From assembly GCF_034190915.1 (NCBI RefSeq), contig NW_026947489.1, positions 58,962,001-59,026,000 on the forward strand: a stretch of DNA of 64,000 nucleotides, in the 5' to 3' direction. This DNA comes from Cavia porcellus (Eukaryota > Chordata > Mammalia > Rodentia > Caviidae). Both the position numbers and the translations under genes were made by a program. Shown here piece after piece: positions 11,126-23,890 of the stretch (the stretch's first letter is position 1; each line of letters opens with the position of its first letter). The notes under the pieces were generated by a model that was not told the DNA's origin, made no database searches, and saw only the letters and a list, made by a program, of their open reading frames with translations.

Positions 11126-13496
11126 TTTTGGCTTTGGAGTGCGTGCAGTTTCCTTCTGGAGACTCAGGTTTGTCCTTTTCAGTGTGGTGGTATGAAGGAG
11201 CCTCTGGCTGCTCACTTCTCCTCTCTAGTCAAATGTCTCCAGTGCACTTCTCAAATGTTTTTGTACACACAGGTCTTCTAGGTTTTCTTGCTCAAATTCG
11301 GCTGAGTTGGTCTGAGGTTATGTATCTCTTGAGATGCTCCTAAATGTGATGCTGCCGGTCCTTCCTCTGACCACACCATTAGCAGGAGTGACACAGAAGA
11401 CATCAGAATATGCACAACGTGCAAATCACTGGAAGCTTTCACGTCATGAAAATGGTCTTAGCAGCTGCTTCTACATGGTGCTCTCGTACTTCTCTGAACT
11501 GTGGGTAGAAGTTTTGGTGCCATGTGCTTGCAAAAGAGGACATAAGTGGGAACAAGGAGAATAGGCTTCCACGCCCACTGCTGTATTTGGCTACTTAGGC
11601 CATTAAAGAGCATCTGGAGCTCTACCTTTGGCCAATTTCATTAAATGTTTGTCCTATTAAGTGGTCACCAAAGGTCTAGCAAACATTTTATTTTGTTTTC
11701 AGATATATTTTATGTTTATTTACCCAGCTACATTATTAAAATCTTGGCAGCTATTTTTACATATACTTTTTCTTCCTAGAACAAAAGCTAGAACTTTGCC
11801 ATGAGTGGGTGTCCAGTAAGTACTTGTTAATGATGATGACAGTGCATAAAAACCTCGATTGGAGAGTAAGAGTAGGTCTAAGTAGTGAGGAATCCACAGG
11901 CTTTTAAAAATCTCTCTGTGGCAAATCTTGCTGCTTAATGATGTTAACTTACTAAAATGAGAATAATAAATATCATAATAGTCATGTACGATGAGGTTTT
12001 CATTTCTGACTTTGACTAAATTCACAGTTCCTCAAAAATCCAGTAGCAACAATAGTATAAAATACTGTAAGCTTTATCATTATCAAAACAAAAATTGTTA
12101 AGAAGCAAAGGAAACCTATACCTCCTCGCTCATAAGTCTAGATACATCAATGAAGCCTTCCATGTCCTTTAAACTGTAATTTACTAAGACATTTCCAAAG
12201 GCACTTAATCTTTTCTTATTAGAAAAGTGTTTTTAATGCATTTATTTTATTCTATCTGTATCAGAATCCACAAGATAATAGTTTCCTATTATCATTGAAT
12301 GAGCTGTGGGCTATGCCTGTATAGAATTTACTGAGTTACATGTTTGTGAGTACAGGACAATCAAGAAACAGACTGATGAAAAAGACAGAATGACCCAGTC
12401 ATGGTCTTTACAAACAAGGAAATGTCACTATGACATTTAGTAGCTAGGAAAGAAAAAGGAGGAAGAGTTGGGTAGCAGGAGTGAATGATTTCAATTCAGA
12501 AACTTCTGCTTGGTACAGGTAAGTGGCACTAGCAGGCAAAGACCCTCACTTGTCAAGCAGAGCAGAAGAATAACCACTTTCTCTTTTCCTGTAAAATTAT
12601 AGCTCTTATTTTAAAGAATACATTTTGTAAATTTAGGTACTTAATGCAATTTTGAAGATAGAGAAAGAAGAGTCTAGTGTAAAACTTCAGGATTATCCAA
12701 CTTTCAAAAAAATGAGACATGTAATTTGTAGCCAGATGTTTTTGCTATGAGGTAAAAAGTGGAGGTCTTTGTCCTGGGAAAATGTAACAGATGTCTCAGA
12801 TTTCTGAATGTAAATCTCTCTAAATCAGAGTTCTCCTTGTAGCACAATTGTTTGAAGAGCTCCACATGTATCTGTTTTTGCAAGAAATGCCACCAAATGA
12901 GTACCTGGAATGAGTGTGTCATTGGTCAGGAAAAAGCAGCAGAGCCAGAGAGGTGGGGCTGAGTTATAACAGAGACTGCCGTGAGGCTTTTGGTATCTGC
13001 AAAAAATTCTAGTATCTAAAATAGGAAACTCATCTGGGTTTGTGTTTAATATGATGAAAAATGAACTAGAAAGTTACTATAGTATCCATAGAACAATATT
13101 TAGAAAACATGAAAATATACTTTAAAATAAATAATGTACATTTTTGTTGAGAAAGCATTTTTAAGTTCCTATTATCAAGTACAAAAATCCAGGAAAATAG
13201 AAGTCTTTGGTGGAAATAAAAAGAGAAAAGGAAGAGAGTTTGTTCATGGATTAAGGTGGGTCCATGCACTTAACCATCACAGTGTGATTTTAGGACCATA
13301 AACCTAAGAATCATCAACTTCCAGGAATTAATTTGAGCTGTGGGGTGAAAGCTTTAATTTGCAAGTGTAGTAAAAGCTTTAATCTGCATTAAGAAAGCCA
13401 AAAAGAACAAAAGTCACATGGGTGATTGTATCAATTTAAAAAAAGCATAAAATGAAAATTCTGAAATAAAAACACTTGTTAGTTTTGTTTGTTTGT
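11126..13496. other. No recognisable gene or repeat
   Basis: AT-rich DNA without a convincing coding frame. The minus-strand frame at 11720-12025 (101 codons) has no motif I recognise. Confidence 0.4.
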
Positions 13497-13645
13497 TTTT
13501 GCAGTATTAAGAATTGATCCATAGTAAGCCCTTTTAGTATTTTGAAGCAGAGACTCCCTAAGTCGCTAAGTTACCCAGGCTGGGCTTGTCCGTGTGATCC
13601 TCTTGCTTCAGTCTCAGTGTCTTTATAAGGTGCAATAAAAAAAAT
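13497..13645 (-). mobile_element. ID-B1 composite SINE
   Basis: The ID-derived start (GCAGTATTAAGAATTGATCC) is followed by a B1-like part: GTCGCTAAGTTACCCAGGCT, then GTGATCCTCTTGCTTCAGTC. Same architecture as the copies at 6561 and 25725; minus-strand orientation. Confidence 0.7.
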
Positions 13646-13649
13646 TTAG

Positions 13650-13975
13650 TGAAGGATTCTGCCAAATGACATCCAACAGGAAGGCAAACTCAGGACAAAC
13701 ATGACACTGTGTCCTCATCCGCCTTATTCACTAAATCTGGCACCATGTGACTTTTGGCTCCAAGTCAAAATGACTAGGAAAAGGAAATATTTTGAATGGA
13801 TTCAAATCATCAAGGCAGCCATGACAGCACAACTAAAGACAGACAGGAAAGAGGATTTCCAGAAATGCTTCAGAATGCAGCAAAGACAGTGGAGTCAGTG
13901 TGTTGGAAGTGATAGAGGGAATTTTGAGGGGATTGATTAATGACATGTATTTTACTATAACAATTTTTTAATTTA
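13650..13975 (+). mobile_element. Mariner transposase C-terminal fragment
   Basis: The frame at 13701-13940 (79 codons) contains HPPYSLNLAPCDFWL, the mariner signature around the last catalytic Asp of the D,D34D triad, kept in LAPCDFW. It continues with KRKYFEWIQIIKAAMTAQLK, EDFQKCFR and GNFEG, all in the order found at the C terminus of mariner transposases. The N-terminal DNA-binding domain and the first two catalytic residues are absent. The usual F after FWL is replaced by Q, so a base change or small shift is likely. Inactive fossil. A second fragment of this family lies near 35040. Confidence 0.85.
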
Positions 13976-16745
13976 GTCAGTTTATTTTCTGATGACACCT
14001 GATAAGTGAGAACATGACAATTTTGAGTGCACATATACATATATGCATGTATCATATGTAAATACTGAGAATAAAAGATAAGAAAAAAGTCCCAGAGGTA
14101 TATAGATGGGAAAGAAAGACATAAGAGATCAAAGATAAGAATGACATCAGACTTTTTGTCAGAAATTATACAAGACAGAAGACCATAAGTTATTATTCCC
14201 ATAATGCTGAAAAAATGCCAATACAGAATTCTATATGAACTGGAAATATGTTTTAAACTGCACAAATAAGGACTTTATCAGACAAGTTAAAGATGAGAAT
14301 TTTATTTTGCCAATTGACCTACACTGAAAGAAAATTTAAAAAAAAGAGGATGTTAGAGGAAGATCTGGATGCTGAAACAATAAATGATATCAGAAGAAAA
14401 CTGGATCTACTTAGGGGAGAGCACTTAAGGAATAAAAATCTTGCCTTCCACTTAATTGCTCCAAAATATAAGTGACTCCTTAAAATGAAAATTCTAGGGA
14501 CTTACTATGAGTTTTTAGCAGAGGCAGAAGTCAAGTGTGGTGGAAGGATCTTGAAACAGAATCTCCCCAGTTCTTCCCTTGTGGATACATTGTGACCCTA
14601 ACACACACAAGAAGCAGCATAGTGTTATTTAAAGGTACACAGATTCTAAAGACCTGTACTGTGAACTTTAGCAAAACCACTAAGAAAACATCTTAAATGG
14701 GCATAACTAGAAAATTGGTAAAATAGACAAAACAATATAATACAAATAAGCAGAAGTCAGAAAAGAAAGAGATTAAAAAAAAAAACACACAATGAAACAT
14801 ATAGAAGACAGCAGGAAAGTTACTTTTAATCCGAAGAGATCAGGAGTCTTGAAATGTGAATGGTCTATACACATGAATTAAGACAAGTCTGGTCATGCCA
14901 GATTACCAGTCAGACATTTTTCTTCAAGAAATCCAACTTAAATGTAAAGGCTTACACAGACCTAAGAAAAAGAATAGGGTAAAATGTACCATGCAATCGT
15001 TAACAGAAAGGAAAACAAAGTAGCAATATTAACATAAAATAAATTGGAATCAAAGAAAGGTGAATTTTCAGAGGCAAAGAAGAACATTACATAATGATAA
15101 AAAGGGAAATTCCCCAAAGGAATATAACAATCCTGAGAATACATGTACTTAGCAACAAAGCTTCAACACATGAAGCAAAAACTTAAAAGAAATTCTCAGC
15201 TTCAAAATGGAGACTGAAATTCTTTTATGCTGATAATATACAAATATGTATGTTCAAAACATGTAATATATATACATATTTAAAGCAAGCATGTAATATG
15301 ATGTGTTTAAAAACTATTGAGTCCCTTTGCTTGATGATATTTATATTATTACACAGGATTAGAGCAAAGTAAACATTCACCAAGAAAGACCATATTTGGG
15401 TTTATAAAGTAAACTTTACCATTTGAAAAAATACGAAGCATATAAAATATTGTCTTAAGTTGTTTGGGATTTAAATTGGAAATTAATAACAAGTAGAAAT
15501 CTAAAATATTCCCAAGTATTTGGAAATTAAACAGCATATTTATAAATAGCCCAAGCAACAAAAAAAGAATATTTCAAGGAAAATTTAAAAATAATTTCTA
15601 CCAGAAGAAAATATAGTATATCAAAATGAATATAATACAAATAAAATCAAGCTTAGAGATAAATGTATACAAACCACTGTTTGTATGTAAAAAATGAAAA
15701 GAAGCAAGAAAAAGAAAAGCAAGTTTTACTAAAATCAAAAAAGGAAAAGGAAACAACAAAGATTATATTAGAAACAAATACATTGAAGCCAAAAAATCAG
15801 TAGAGAAAATGAATGAAAGCAAACATGGATATTTTAAAAGGTCCATAACACTGATAACCCTATAACTGGACATGCAAGAGAACAAAAATAAAGACACAAA
15901 TAAAGAGGAGAAAGAAGAGTGAAATGAACATTATGGTAATAACCATAGCATCTTTGATTAAATCAATCACTTTATTAAAAACATAATTGCCAAATTTTAT
16001 TCAAGACAGATAAACAGAGTAAGTCTATGTCTTTAAACAACTCACAGTCAAAATTTTCCACCAAAGGAAATTTTAGCAACAGAGATCTTTGTTCATGAAT
16101 TCTTCTACCACTTAAGGAATAAATACCGCACATTCAATTCAACATTTTCTAGAAAACAGAGAAGACAAGATATCTTAACTTAGTCTACAAGGCCAAAACA
16201 AGCAAAAACAAACAAACAAACAAAAAACCAGAGGACTAAAAACAGTATCCTTCTTGAATAAAGATTCAAATATTCTCAATACAGCATTAGCAAATACAAT
16301 CCAGTAATCCCAAAACATGTGCAATCATGTTTCAAAACTAATTAGTGAGTTTTCCAAGGTCATAGAATTTAAGATCAATACACAAAAATCTGTTTTTTAT
16401 GTTCATGAAATGCATGTTGTAATTCTAAGTTTAAAAGTACTATTCAAAATAGAATCACAACATGAACACTTCGGTGTAAGTGTGAAAAATATCTGCAGGG
16501 TTTGAAATTTACAGGACAGTGATGAAAGAAATTAAAATCTAAACAAGCAGAAGGGTACATTACTTTAATTGCTTGGAAAATTTAACATTGGCAAGGTTAA
16601 TTCTCTCTGATTCTGTTCCAATGTATAGTCAATGCAAAGCCAATCAAAATCTCGAAAGGCTTTTTTAAAGCAGATATTGACAAGCTCACTGTAAATTATT
16701 ACCCCCAAATCTGGTGGGAATAATATAGTGAGATTCCCACCTGGT
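13976..16745 (+). mobile_element. Ancient decayed L1 (ORF1 end to ORF2 reverse transcriptase)
   Basis: A-rich DNA with successive L1-like blocks in the correct order. Around 14150-14480 the text resembles the ORF1 C-terminal region. Around 15340-15560 the phrase encoding KLEINNK- and KLNSIFINSPS-like text resembles the segment between endonuclease and reverse transcriptase. Around 16085-16400 there are blocks resembling EFYQTF and FKINTQKSV, the latter matching the conserved KVNAQKS region after the reverse transcriptase active site. No frame is open for long, so this is an old copy. (CAAA)n repeats occur at about 16201-16226. Confidence 0.65.
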
Positions 16746-16756
16746 TTCAAGGTATA

Positions 16757-17460
16757 TGTTTTGGATTAAAAATTGGTGGTCAACTTAAAAGCAGCTGAGC
16801 TCAGTCAGTGTGATGTTGAGCATGAATGACCCACCTGAGGACTGCTGCTGGCATAAAAAGGAGACATGGAGAGGAAGAGTAGGGCATTGTGGGTTCTCCT
16901 AAGTGTTGCTGTTGTTTGGAGCTATTAGTTCTCCTGGAGGAACCTGTCATGGCTAGCTTCCTGATATGAATTCGGTTAGCATCACTTTGGGGGGAGCTCT
17001 GGTCCTTACACTGAGCATCACTTTCTGGCTCTGGAGATGTGTGCTCCTTAATCTCCAGGAGAAGCTTGTTGCATTGGCTTTCTGCCATGTACTCAACTGT
17101 TATCATCAGAGGAGGAGCTCAGGACCTTATTGTTGCTGAGGATGGCTGTCGTACTTTTCAGGGGAGGCCTAGTCTTTATTTTGAGCATCACTTCTTGGCT
17201 TTAGTGTGGCACCCTCAACCTACTGGCACAAATCCTTCATCCTGCTGGCACTGACTCTCTAGCTTACACTCCTGACCTTGGGTCTTCCCAGTGCAGATCT
17301 ATAAAACACTTGAGTGAGTCACTGTAGTGGGCTCTAGGCCTCCTGTTGGACTTGTGGGAGGTATTTTCATGAGCTCTAGGTCTTCAGCTGGACTCAGATG
17401 GGACATTACTATGGGATCCAGGCCCTCGGCTGGATTTTCTAGGTCTTTAGTGTAGTAGAC
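16757..17460. repeat. Unclassified ~705 bp interspersed repeat, copy A
   Basis: From TTGGATTAAAAATTGGTGGT to TTCTAGGTCTTTAGTGTAGT, this segment is collinear with 43047-43770 in the same orientation. Shared phrases include TTCTCCTGGAGGA, GAGCTCTGGTCCTTACA, GGATGGCTGTNGTACTTTTC and CCAGGCCCTCGGCTGGATTT. Within each copy, shorter phrases recur (GAGCTC..GACCTT / GAGCTC..GTCCTT; GAGCATCACTT), hinting at internal duplication. No long frame, TG...CA ends or protein motif is evident. Its family is unknown to me; it could be an LTR, an L1 5'UTR variant or a non-autonomous element. Confidence 0.75.
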
Positions 17461-17480
17461 AGATTAGGCTTGGTGTTAAT

Positions 17481-17762
17481 GTGCTTCATGGAGTTTGTGA
17501 AATGATGAAGTTGCCTAGTGACTCAGTTCACAGAACAGCTCCCTTTAAAACTGCGAAAAGTGCTTCACGGACCATTGGGGAAATGCAGATCAGAACCACA
17601 CTGAGTTGTCACCTTCCTCTTGATACAATAACTACTGTCAAAAGACAAGCAATAACAGATGCAGGCAAGGATAATGAGAAGGTGAACAGCTTTGGTAGTG
17701 GAAAGGTAAATCAGCAAAGCCAATATGGAAAAGAATGTGGAAATATTTCCAGAAATTAAAAA
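17481..17762 (+). mobile_element. L1 ORF2 C-terminal fragment
   Basis: The 92-codon frame 17481-17759 contains GEMQIRTTLSCHLPL, the decayed form of the conserved L1 segment [11 protein letters not shown] downstream of the reverse transcriptase, then NQQ and GKECGN. The remainder is diverged. It is followed immediately by an L1 3' end in the opposite orientation. Confidence 0.65.
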
Positions 17763-17782
17763 ATATTCATACTTTAAAAAGT

Positions 17783-18085
17783 TTTTATTTTAAAGATAAC
17801 AGAATCCAATAATATAACAACAACAACAACAAAAAAATAAAGACAGTCAAAACAAAACAGTGAAAGTGGTACACAACTTTGAAGCAGGATAACAGGAAAT
17901 TAACAATGGCTACCATAGTGTATCTTGTTATCCTCTCAATAGCTGTCCATTCCATCAGACATAGTAAAAACAAATAAAACAGAAAAAAACAGAACATCAA
18001 ATACATCAAGACAACAAATCAGAACAAAAAGAAACAGTGAGAACAATATTGAATTTCAAAAACAAGACAGGAGGAAATCCCCCGT
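17783..18085 (-). mobile_element. L1 3'UTR fragment (tandem-unit type), minus strand
   Basis: The left end TTTTTATTTTAAAGA (17784-17798) is the reverse complement of the L1 3' terminus seen at 57821-57838. The body (GTGAAAGTGGTACACAACTT, GGCTACCATAGTG, CTCTCAATAGCTG) matches the repeated units of the 3'UTRs at 49745-51180 and 57300-57830. It is severely 5' truncated, with only about two units retained. Confidence 0.75.
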
Positions 18086-20259
18086 ATTTGCTCTACTGCA
18101 TACTGTTATCCTCCTAATAGATGCTCAGACTCGCAGCCTTAGGCAAAGTCAATCAAACAATACACACATCCAGGTGTTTTTATACCTCAGTTGCTATACT
18201 CAGCCTGTCCTCTGAACCCACCATTTCTGTACGGGGAGAGAGGTGGATTGTTCCTTTATTCTCAGCCCACAAGCTAGTGATCTCCCTGGAGGGGTGATCT
18301 GGCTTCTCTCTTCCTGGACCCCACATGGCTTGTGCAGCTTATTGGAAACAGGAACTGGCTTCTTCTTGATTTTAATGTGCTCCTCTCAGACCTAGCATGG
18401 CTTCTCCATACTTATACTTCTAAAAATATCTAAAATTATTTTAAGAGTTAAAAAAATCATCTTAGAGACTTAGAGAGTAGAAGAAGAGAACCTTGAGGTT
18501 TGTTATTATTTTAAAAGTAAAACAACAGATGTGTACCTGGAAACTGAGCACTCAGAGACGTGAGCAGAGAACAAGGCAACCCACAGAGCAAGACTGCCCC
18601 CAATGCATTCTTACGGAGCATTCTTGGGCAACAGCCCCATGAATAGAGAAAGGAGTCTTCCTGTGCTCAGCAGTGCCCATTAGTACAATCCACAGTTGAG
18701 AAAGGCCTCACTATTGAACATTCTCAACAAATGGATTTCTTTGACTGCTCAGGTAGGAGTCTGCATTTCCAAGCAGCCTCTCAGTGCCAGCTTGATGTAA
18801 ACAGAAGCCAGATCTATTTGCAGACAGACACACAAACACAATTCACAACACCATCACAGAGAAGTGTTGGTTAAACAATAATTTCTGTGCACCTGTTAGG
18901 GCCTTTGGGCCTCAGGTTCTGAGGAACGGAATTGGGCAATACTCTAAGACCAAGAGAATTTGGAGAGCTATGTTGGAGGCAAGAGTGTGACTTTCCGACA
19001 GACGCAAGCCTTCAACAACCTTGTTTCTCTGGGAGAGGAAACATCACTTGCTGTCTCTTCATAGCTCTTGACTTGGAGGAAAACAAACAAACACAATTTC
19101 TGACTGCTAAAGAAGAAATAAAAAAGAAAAACGATTGCCATGATTAATTTCCCTGACGTTTATTACTATCCTTTCCTGAAACATTTGTCAAGCAGACATT
19201 GATGAGGACGGAACCATTTCACGCACTTGGGTGTAGTCTCCGAATCGTTTTGGAAGAGGCAGTTTTAAATGCAGATTAATGGGTTATCTGTGGAAGTCAG
19301 GAGAACGAAGCATTAGGGTGACTTCTAGGTCCATTTTTCATCCTACCTGTGCAGACTAAAGATTCTCCCTGGCTCTGGATTAGCTGCCCATTGCATTGGT
19401 TTTCCAATGCTTCAGTCCAAGATGAGAAATAGCCCCACAATTTGTCTAAATTCCTCATTAATTCTGCTTCAAATTCCCCACGGCTGCAGAGGAAGCTGTC
19501 AGACCCAAACTCCGGCAGACTCAACAATAAGTGATTAGTAGCAGAAGGTGCTCTGAGAGGGCTGTGCTGATTTCCTTCATGGGCCTGGACATGGGTAGGG
19601 GCAAGGAGCAGACCCAGGACAGATGATGTCCTCTTTGTGGTCAGCTTACTGGTACACAGACAGGTCAGGAGATGAGTTTATCCTGTGAAGGCTTTTTTGT
19701 CTTCCCTGAGGATTTCTGAGGGAGGACAGAAGAAGGAAAATTGGTTTCCCCTCCCCTCTGCAGTCCTCAAATAATAGTCATTCTTCATAGTTGTAAGATA
19801 GCAGGGTACCTGGCAAGGGACAGAAGGTGTAAGTGACTTCCCTAGGAATCTGTCTCAGAGTCACACTGGCTCACCCCTTCATGTAGAAACAGAGGACACG
19901 AGAGGGACATAACTCTAATTCAACCTGTATATGGGTATTTGAATTCTACCTTAATTTGTGAGATGTCACTAAGGGTCTTTTCATATGCAGAATCAGCTAA
20001 TTGAGTCACAGAGCAGTAATTATTAGCTACTTTAAGGTCACAAATTCTGATCAGAAGGAAGCTGTAGGCTCTTTCCCCAGGGCGTGTGCATGCTACTGTA
20101 AGTGAACATACCTACTTCACAGGTTTAACATTTCCTACTGACAACTCAGTCTACAAGGAACAATCATAGTCACTGGTTTTTACCCAAACATTGTTGAACC
20201 CTTTCTTCTGGGCTGTTGGGATGGTTGAACACAGTCCTGTTGTTCCGTTGGACTGATTC
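18086..20259. other. No recognisable gene or repeat
   Basis: Moderate-GC DNA with short frames only. No motif, splice-bounded exon or SINE was seen. Confidence 0.4.
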
Positions 20260-20356
20260 CTGTAAACCAGTGATGGCAAACCTTTTAGAGCTTTCAGTGA
20301 GGAAGAACAATCAGCTGTGGCACTGGTGCCATAGGTTTGACAGCACTTCTCTAAAC
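20260..20356 (+). mobile_element. ~81 bp hAT miniature element with 8-bp target duplication
   Basis: The element 20268-20348 starts CAGTGATGGCAAACCTTTTA. Its right end, reverse-complemented, reads AGTGCTGTCAAACCTATGGC, so the termini form imperfect inverted repeats. The flanking octamers CTGTAAAC (20260-20267) and CTCTAAAC (20349-20356) differ by one base; 8-bp duplications are diagnostic of hAT transposons. No coding capacity. Related copies lie at 36594 and 39989. Confidence 0.8.
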
Positions 20357-23300
20357 AGTGACATTTTGCCTTATCAGATCACAACAAGTACTTAGTGCCA
20401 GGAAGCAAGACCCAAGGCAATTAGGCTTAGGAAGGGCCCGAGGAGCTTCAGTGGCTGGACTTTGCCTGGGAACCTAAGACCCTGTGCCTCCCTCTCCTTT
20501 GTACTGTGCTGGGGAGGTGGGAAGCTGAGAATGACTGAATCCACTTATCACCGAGAAGGAAGCCAGTGCTGCCACTGTGACAATGAAATCTTCCGCCAGA
20601 GGCAGGCAGAACTAAGAGCCAAAGAAACAGAATTTCAGCCTTAAACTTGACAGAAGGGTCACTCACTGAAAGAGCAGGATGTGAACCCAAATCTCTTCAG
20701 TCTGTAGGACCCACTAGGTTGTGTTTACTGTTGTTTACAACACAAATGAATTCTACATGGTACTGTTATGTAGCACTGCTTGAAGTGCAGAGGGCCAGAG
20801 AACAGGCAGGGACACACACAGGGATGGAAAGGAAAGGGCTTGTTGGTGCTGTCTGTGGTGTTGTTTCTGCAAAGGTGGCTCTCACCATGCCTCCCTTGGT
20901 GGTGAGCATTCTCAGGAATGGAGATGGTTTGTGTGCTACAGATGCTTCTCTCACCAAGTCCTGTAGTTACCCAGGGTCAGGTCAGGGTTATGGACACTGG
21001 AGAAAAGAAACCCAGTGAATGAGAACCCTGAGCTTCCCTACAGTGCAGGGCTCTCCAGGACCATCTTTGGTACTTCTTAGAGGGCTGCTGCTGCGTGCTC
21101 TGTGGTTTTCCCAGAAGGGGAAAAGGTGGTGTGCAGGTGATCTGCTCAGAGCTTCGTGAAGTGCTGGGCTGTCTCTTACACTACGCACTAAACTTCACCG
21201 GAGGAGAAGCAGGGAAAGATGAGCTTTGCTGCAAACTGCTGTGGGGACTTGTTGAGCAGGGTGCCTTGTAGACCTGTCCCAGGCAGCACTGGTGAGCAGT
21301 GAGGTGTTTCTGAAAGGCAGGCTTAATTTTTAGGCACAGTCACCTGTAACTTAAAAAATGTCATAAAACCTAGATGAGATGTAAAGATATGAAAAATGAA
21401 AATCTGTGCTTTTTTTAATTTCTTCCCCCAAACTCTTAAAATGACAATTGGAATTTGTACACTCTGAAAACACAAAGGTAATTATTACAGCTGTTTTTGA
21501 AAACTGTGATTCTGCCCTGAAGTGACCATGCCTGTGCCCCACCTGCCAGTATTTTGCTGTTAAACACATACATGAATCCAGAGAAGTGTGCAGAAGAATC
21601 ATAGGTGTTACAAGGTCCCAAATGGAAAACAACATTGATGCCAGTGAACTGGATATATTGGGATGTATTGGGGCATTTTTAATACACAGGAATATAGCAG
21701 CTACATAGAGCACTGTAGATTAATCTCACAACCATACTCTTAAGGGAACAGATGCATAATGTCTATTAAACATCCAATACAGTATTGCACCACGGAAGTT
21801 ACTCTATAAATGTTAATTTATCATTTCTCTAATAAACATGATCAATGTGTAATCAGGATTCGTAAGGAACATTATCCTTATCATGCAGTCTAGCCTGGTT
21901 TGCAAATCCGACATCAAAATGGAAACAAAAACATGTATTTGCTGCACCTAGAATAAAACTGATTTGTAGAAGACAGAATTCCTGAATTTGGAACTGCATG
22001 CTAATGAAAATGATAGAGAATATAGTTTCTTATTTCCCAATTGATTTTTTCTTGTTGATATTTCAGCCCATGGTCATTTGTATCATGGAAAAGAATGAAA
22101 TTATTTGAAAGGTAGATATGTATTAACCCCGAATGTTTAAATTCTTCACATTTTTGAAGAATTTGTTTTCAGTGATATATTGTGATAAAAGTGGCTTGGT
22201 TTTGGGTGAAGCTATGCCTGATGACTTCCATTTTAAATCTTAAACACCCACAGAATTAAATTGCAAGGCAGCTCATAAAAATCGCTGTGTATAATTGATG
22301 GATCATTGAGTTTTTAATGGTATGCTTTAGGAGTCTGCAAGGATCTGTGGTTATTAACAGGCCACCCAAAAAGGTCTGTGTTGTTTTTTCTTCTTTTTTC
22401 TCAAATGATGAAGTTTACATGGAGCAGGCAGGTGGATAAAGGATATATATTGCATTCATATTGACTGTATTTGAGTAAAATAATTTTAAGGAAACCTTGA
22501 AAACTTAAGAGAAAAATCAAAGGCTGAATAAGCAGTCCTGATTGTTGCAAGATAAAATCTTTGTAGCAGAGAGCAAATTCCCAACTAACCAGGCTGTGTA
22601 GGGAAAATGGAGTGAAGGCTGCCTCCAGTGCATAAGGAATGCATAAATCCCGGACAAATTCATAATACCTACAGGAGGTCGCCAGTTTTCATGCCAGCAT
22701 TGTTGATACTGTTTTCAGATTTGTTTGATTTTTAATCTGTGAGTCATGGGCAGCAGGAATTAGGATGAGTTTAGATCAATCGGGCAGGAAAAAAGGAACC
22801 ATGATGAATTGGAAGGAGTGGGTTGTTATGGATAAACACAAACCCAAAATACTGTCTCTGGTGCTGTTCCCAGTTGGCGCCATTCATTCTTTCCTGGACT
22901 CTGAGCCCCATGGAGGCAGCTTTTGGCATTGCACATGGACCTACATGACCATCCTAAACTGGGTCTGGCAGCTGGAAATTTCATGAACATTGATTGACTA
23001 AATTAACTATACACAATTTTAGTTTTTTGTAGGACAAATTTCACTTCCTCTCTTCCACTTTTTCCATGCATTAATCTTTTTCAAAAAATTTCCAGATTTT
23101 CTTACTTTTCCATTACTTTCAAATTTATTGTGCTATTTAATTTGTTAAAAATATTTCATTTTTAATGTTATGATGAGTGTTCCCTGAAAATCAGCTTACA
23201 ATTCTAAGTGTTTCCATTTCTGAGTTCTTTCCTTGGAAAATGCATGTTAGCACTTTATCTTATGAAGTGTTTTCTATCTTTAATAGAATTTGGTTGATTC

Positions 23301-23890
23301 CATCACATGAGAATAAGCAACAAATGTGTAGTATTAAAATATTTAAATCTTTATTGTTACTTCTAATGTGAGGTTTTATCCATTGCCTGTTCTGAAAGAG
23401 TATATATTTGCCAAGGTACCATCAACATTGGGTATTTATTTTGTTAACAGCCGGCTACTAAACTTAGACTGTGAAAGACAGATTGTTAACTGGTTTTGTT
23501 TTGCATTCTTGCTAGACATTCACACCCTTTTGACTTCTCTTTTGCATATTTACCCTTCAATAGTTTCATGTTAATCTCTCCTTAGTGTTACTAATGACCT
23601 ATAATTAGAATTACTAGATAAATTATTAATCTAATCAAATCAAAGATTACATACCAATATAAATGTGAACACAAGCATGATAATTTAATAATAATTTACA
23701 AAATTCTTCAGATGAAAAAATAATATAAAATGTTCATAGTTATGATAGTATAAATTAAAATATGATTTTGATCCTTCAGCTTGAGGAAATCATTTTTAAA
23801 ATTCTTATTAATACTCTTGTAGTGTAAAAACAAAGCCTCACCACTAGTTAAGGAAGAAAGAAGTGTAATACTCTAGAAATGAACTGAGCG
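20357..23890. other. No recognisable gene or repeat
   Basis: Contains several 60-123 codon frames on both strands without motifs. Part of the stretch around 22000-22700 is AT-rich and free of recognisable transposons, so conserved non-coding function is possible but cannot be judged from one sequence. Confidence 0.35.
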
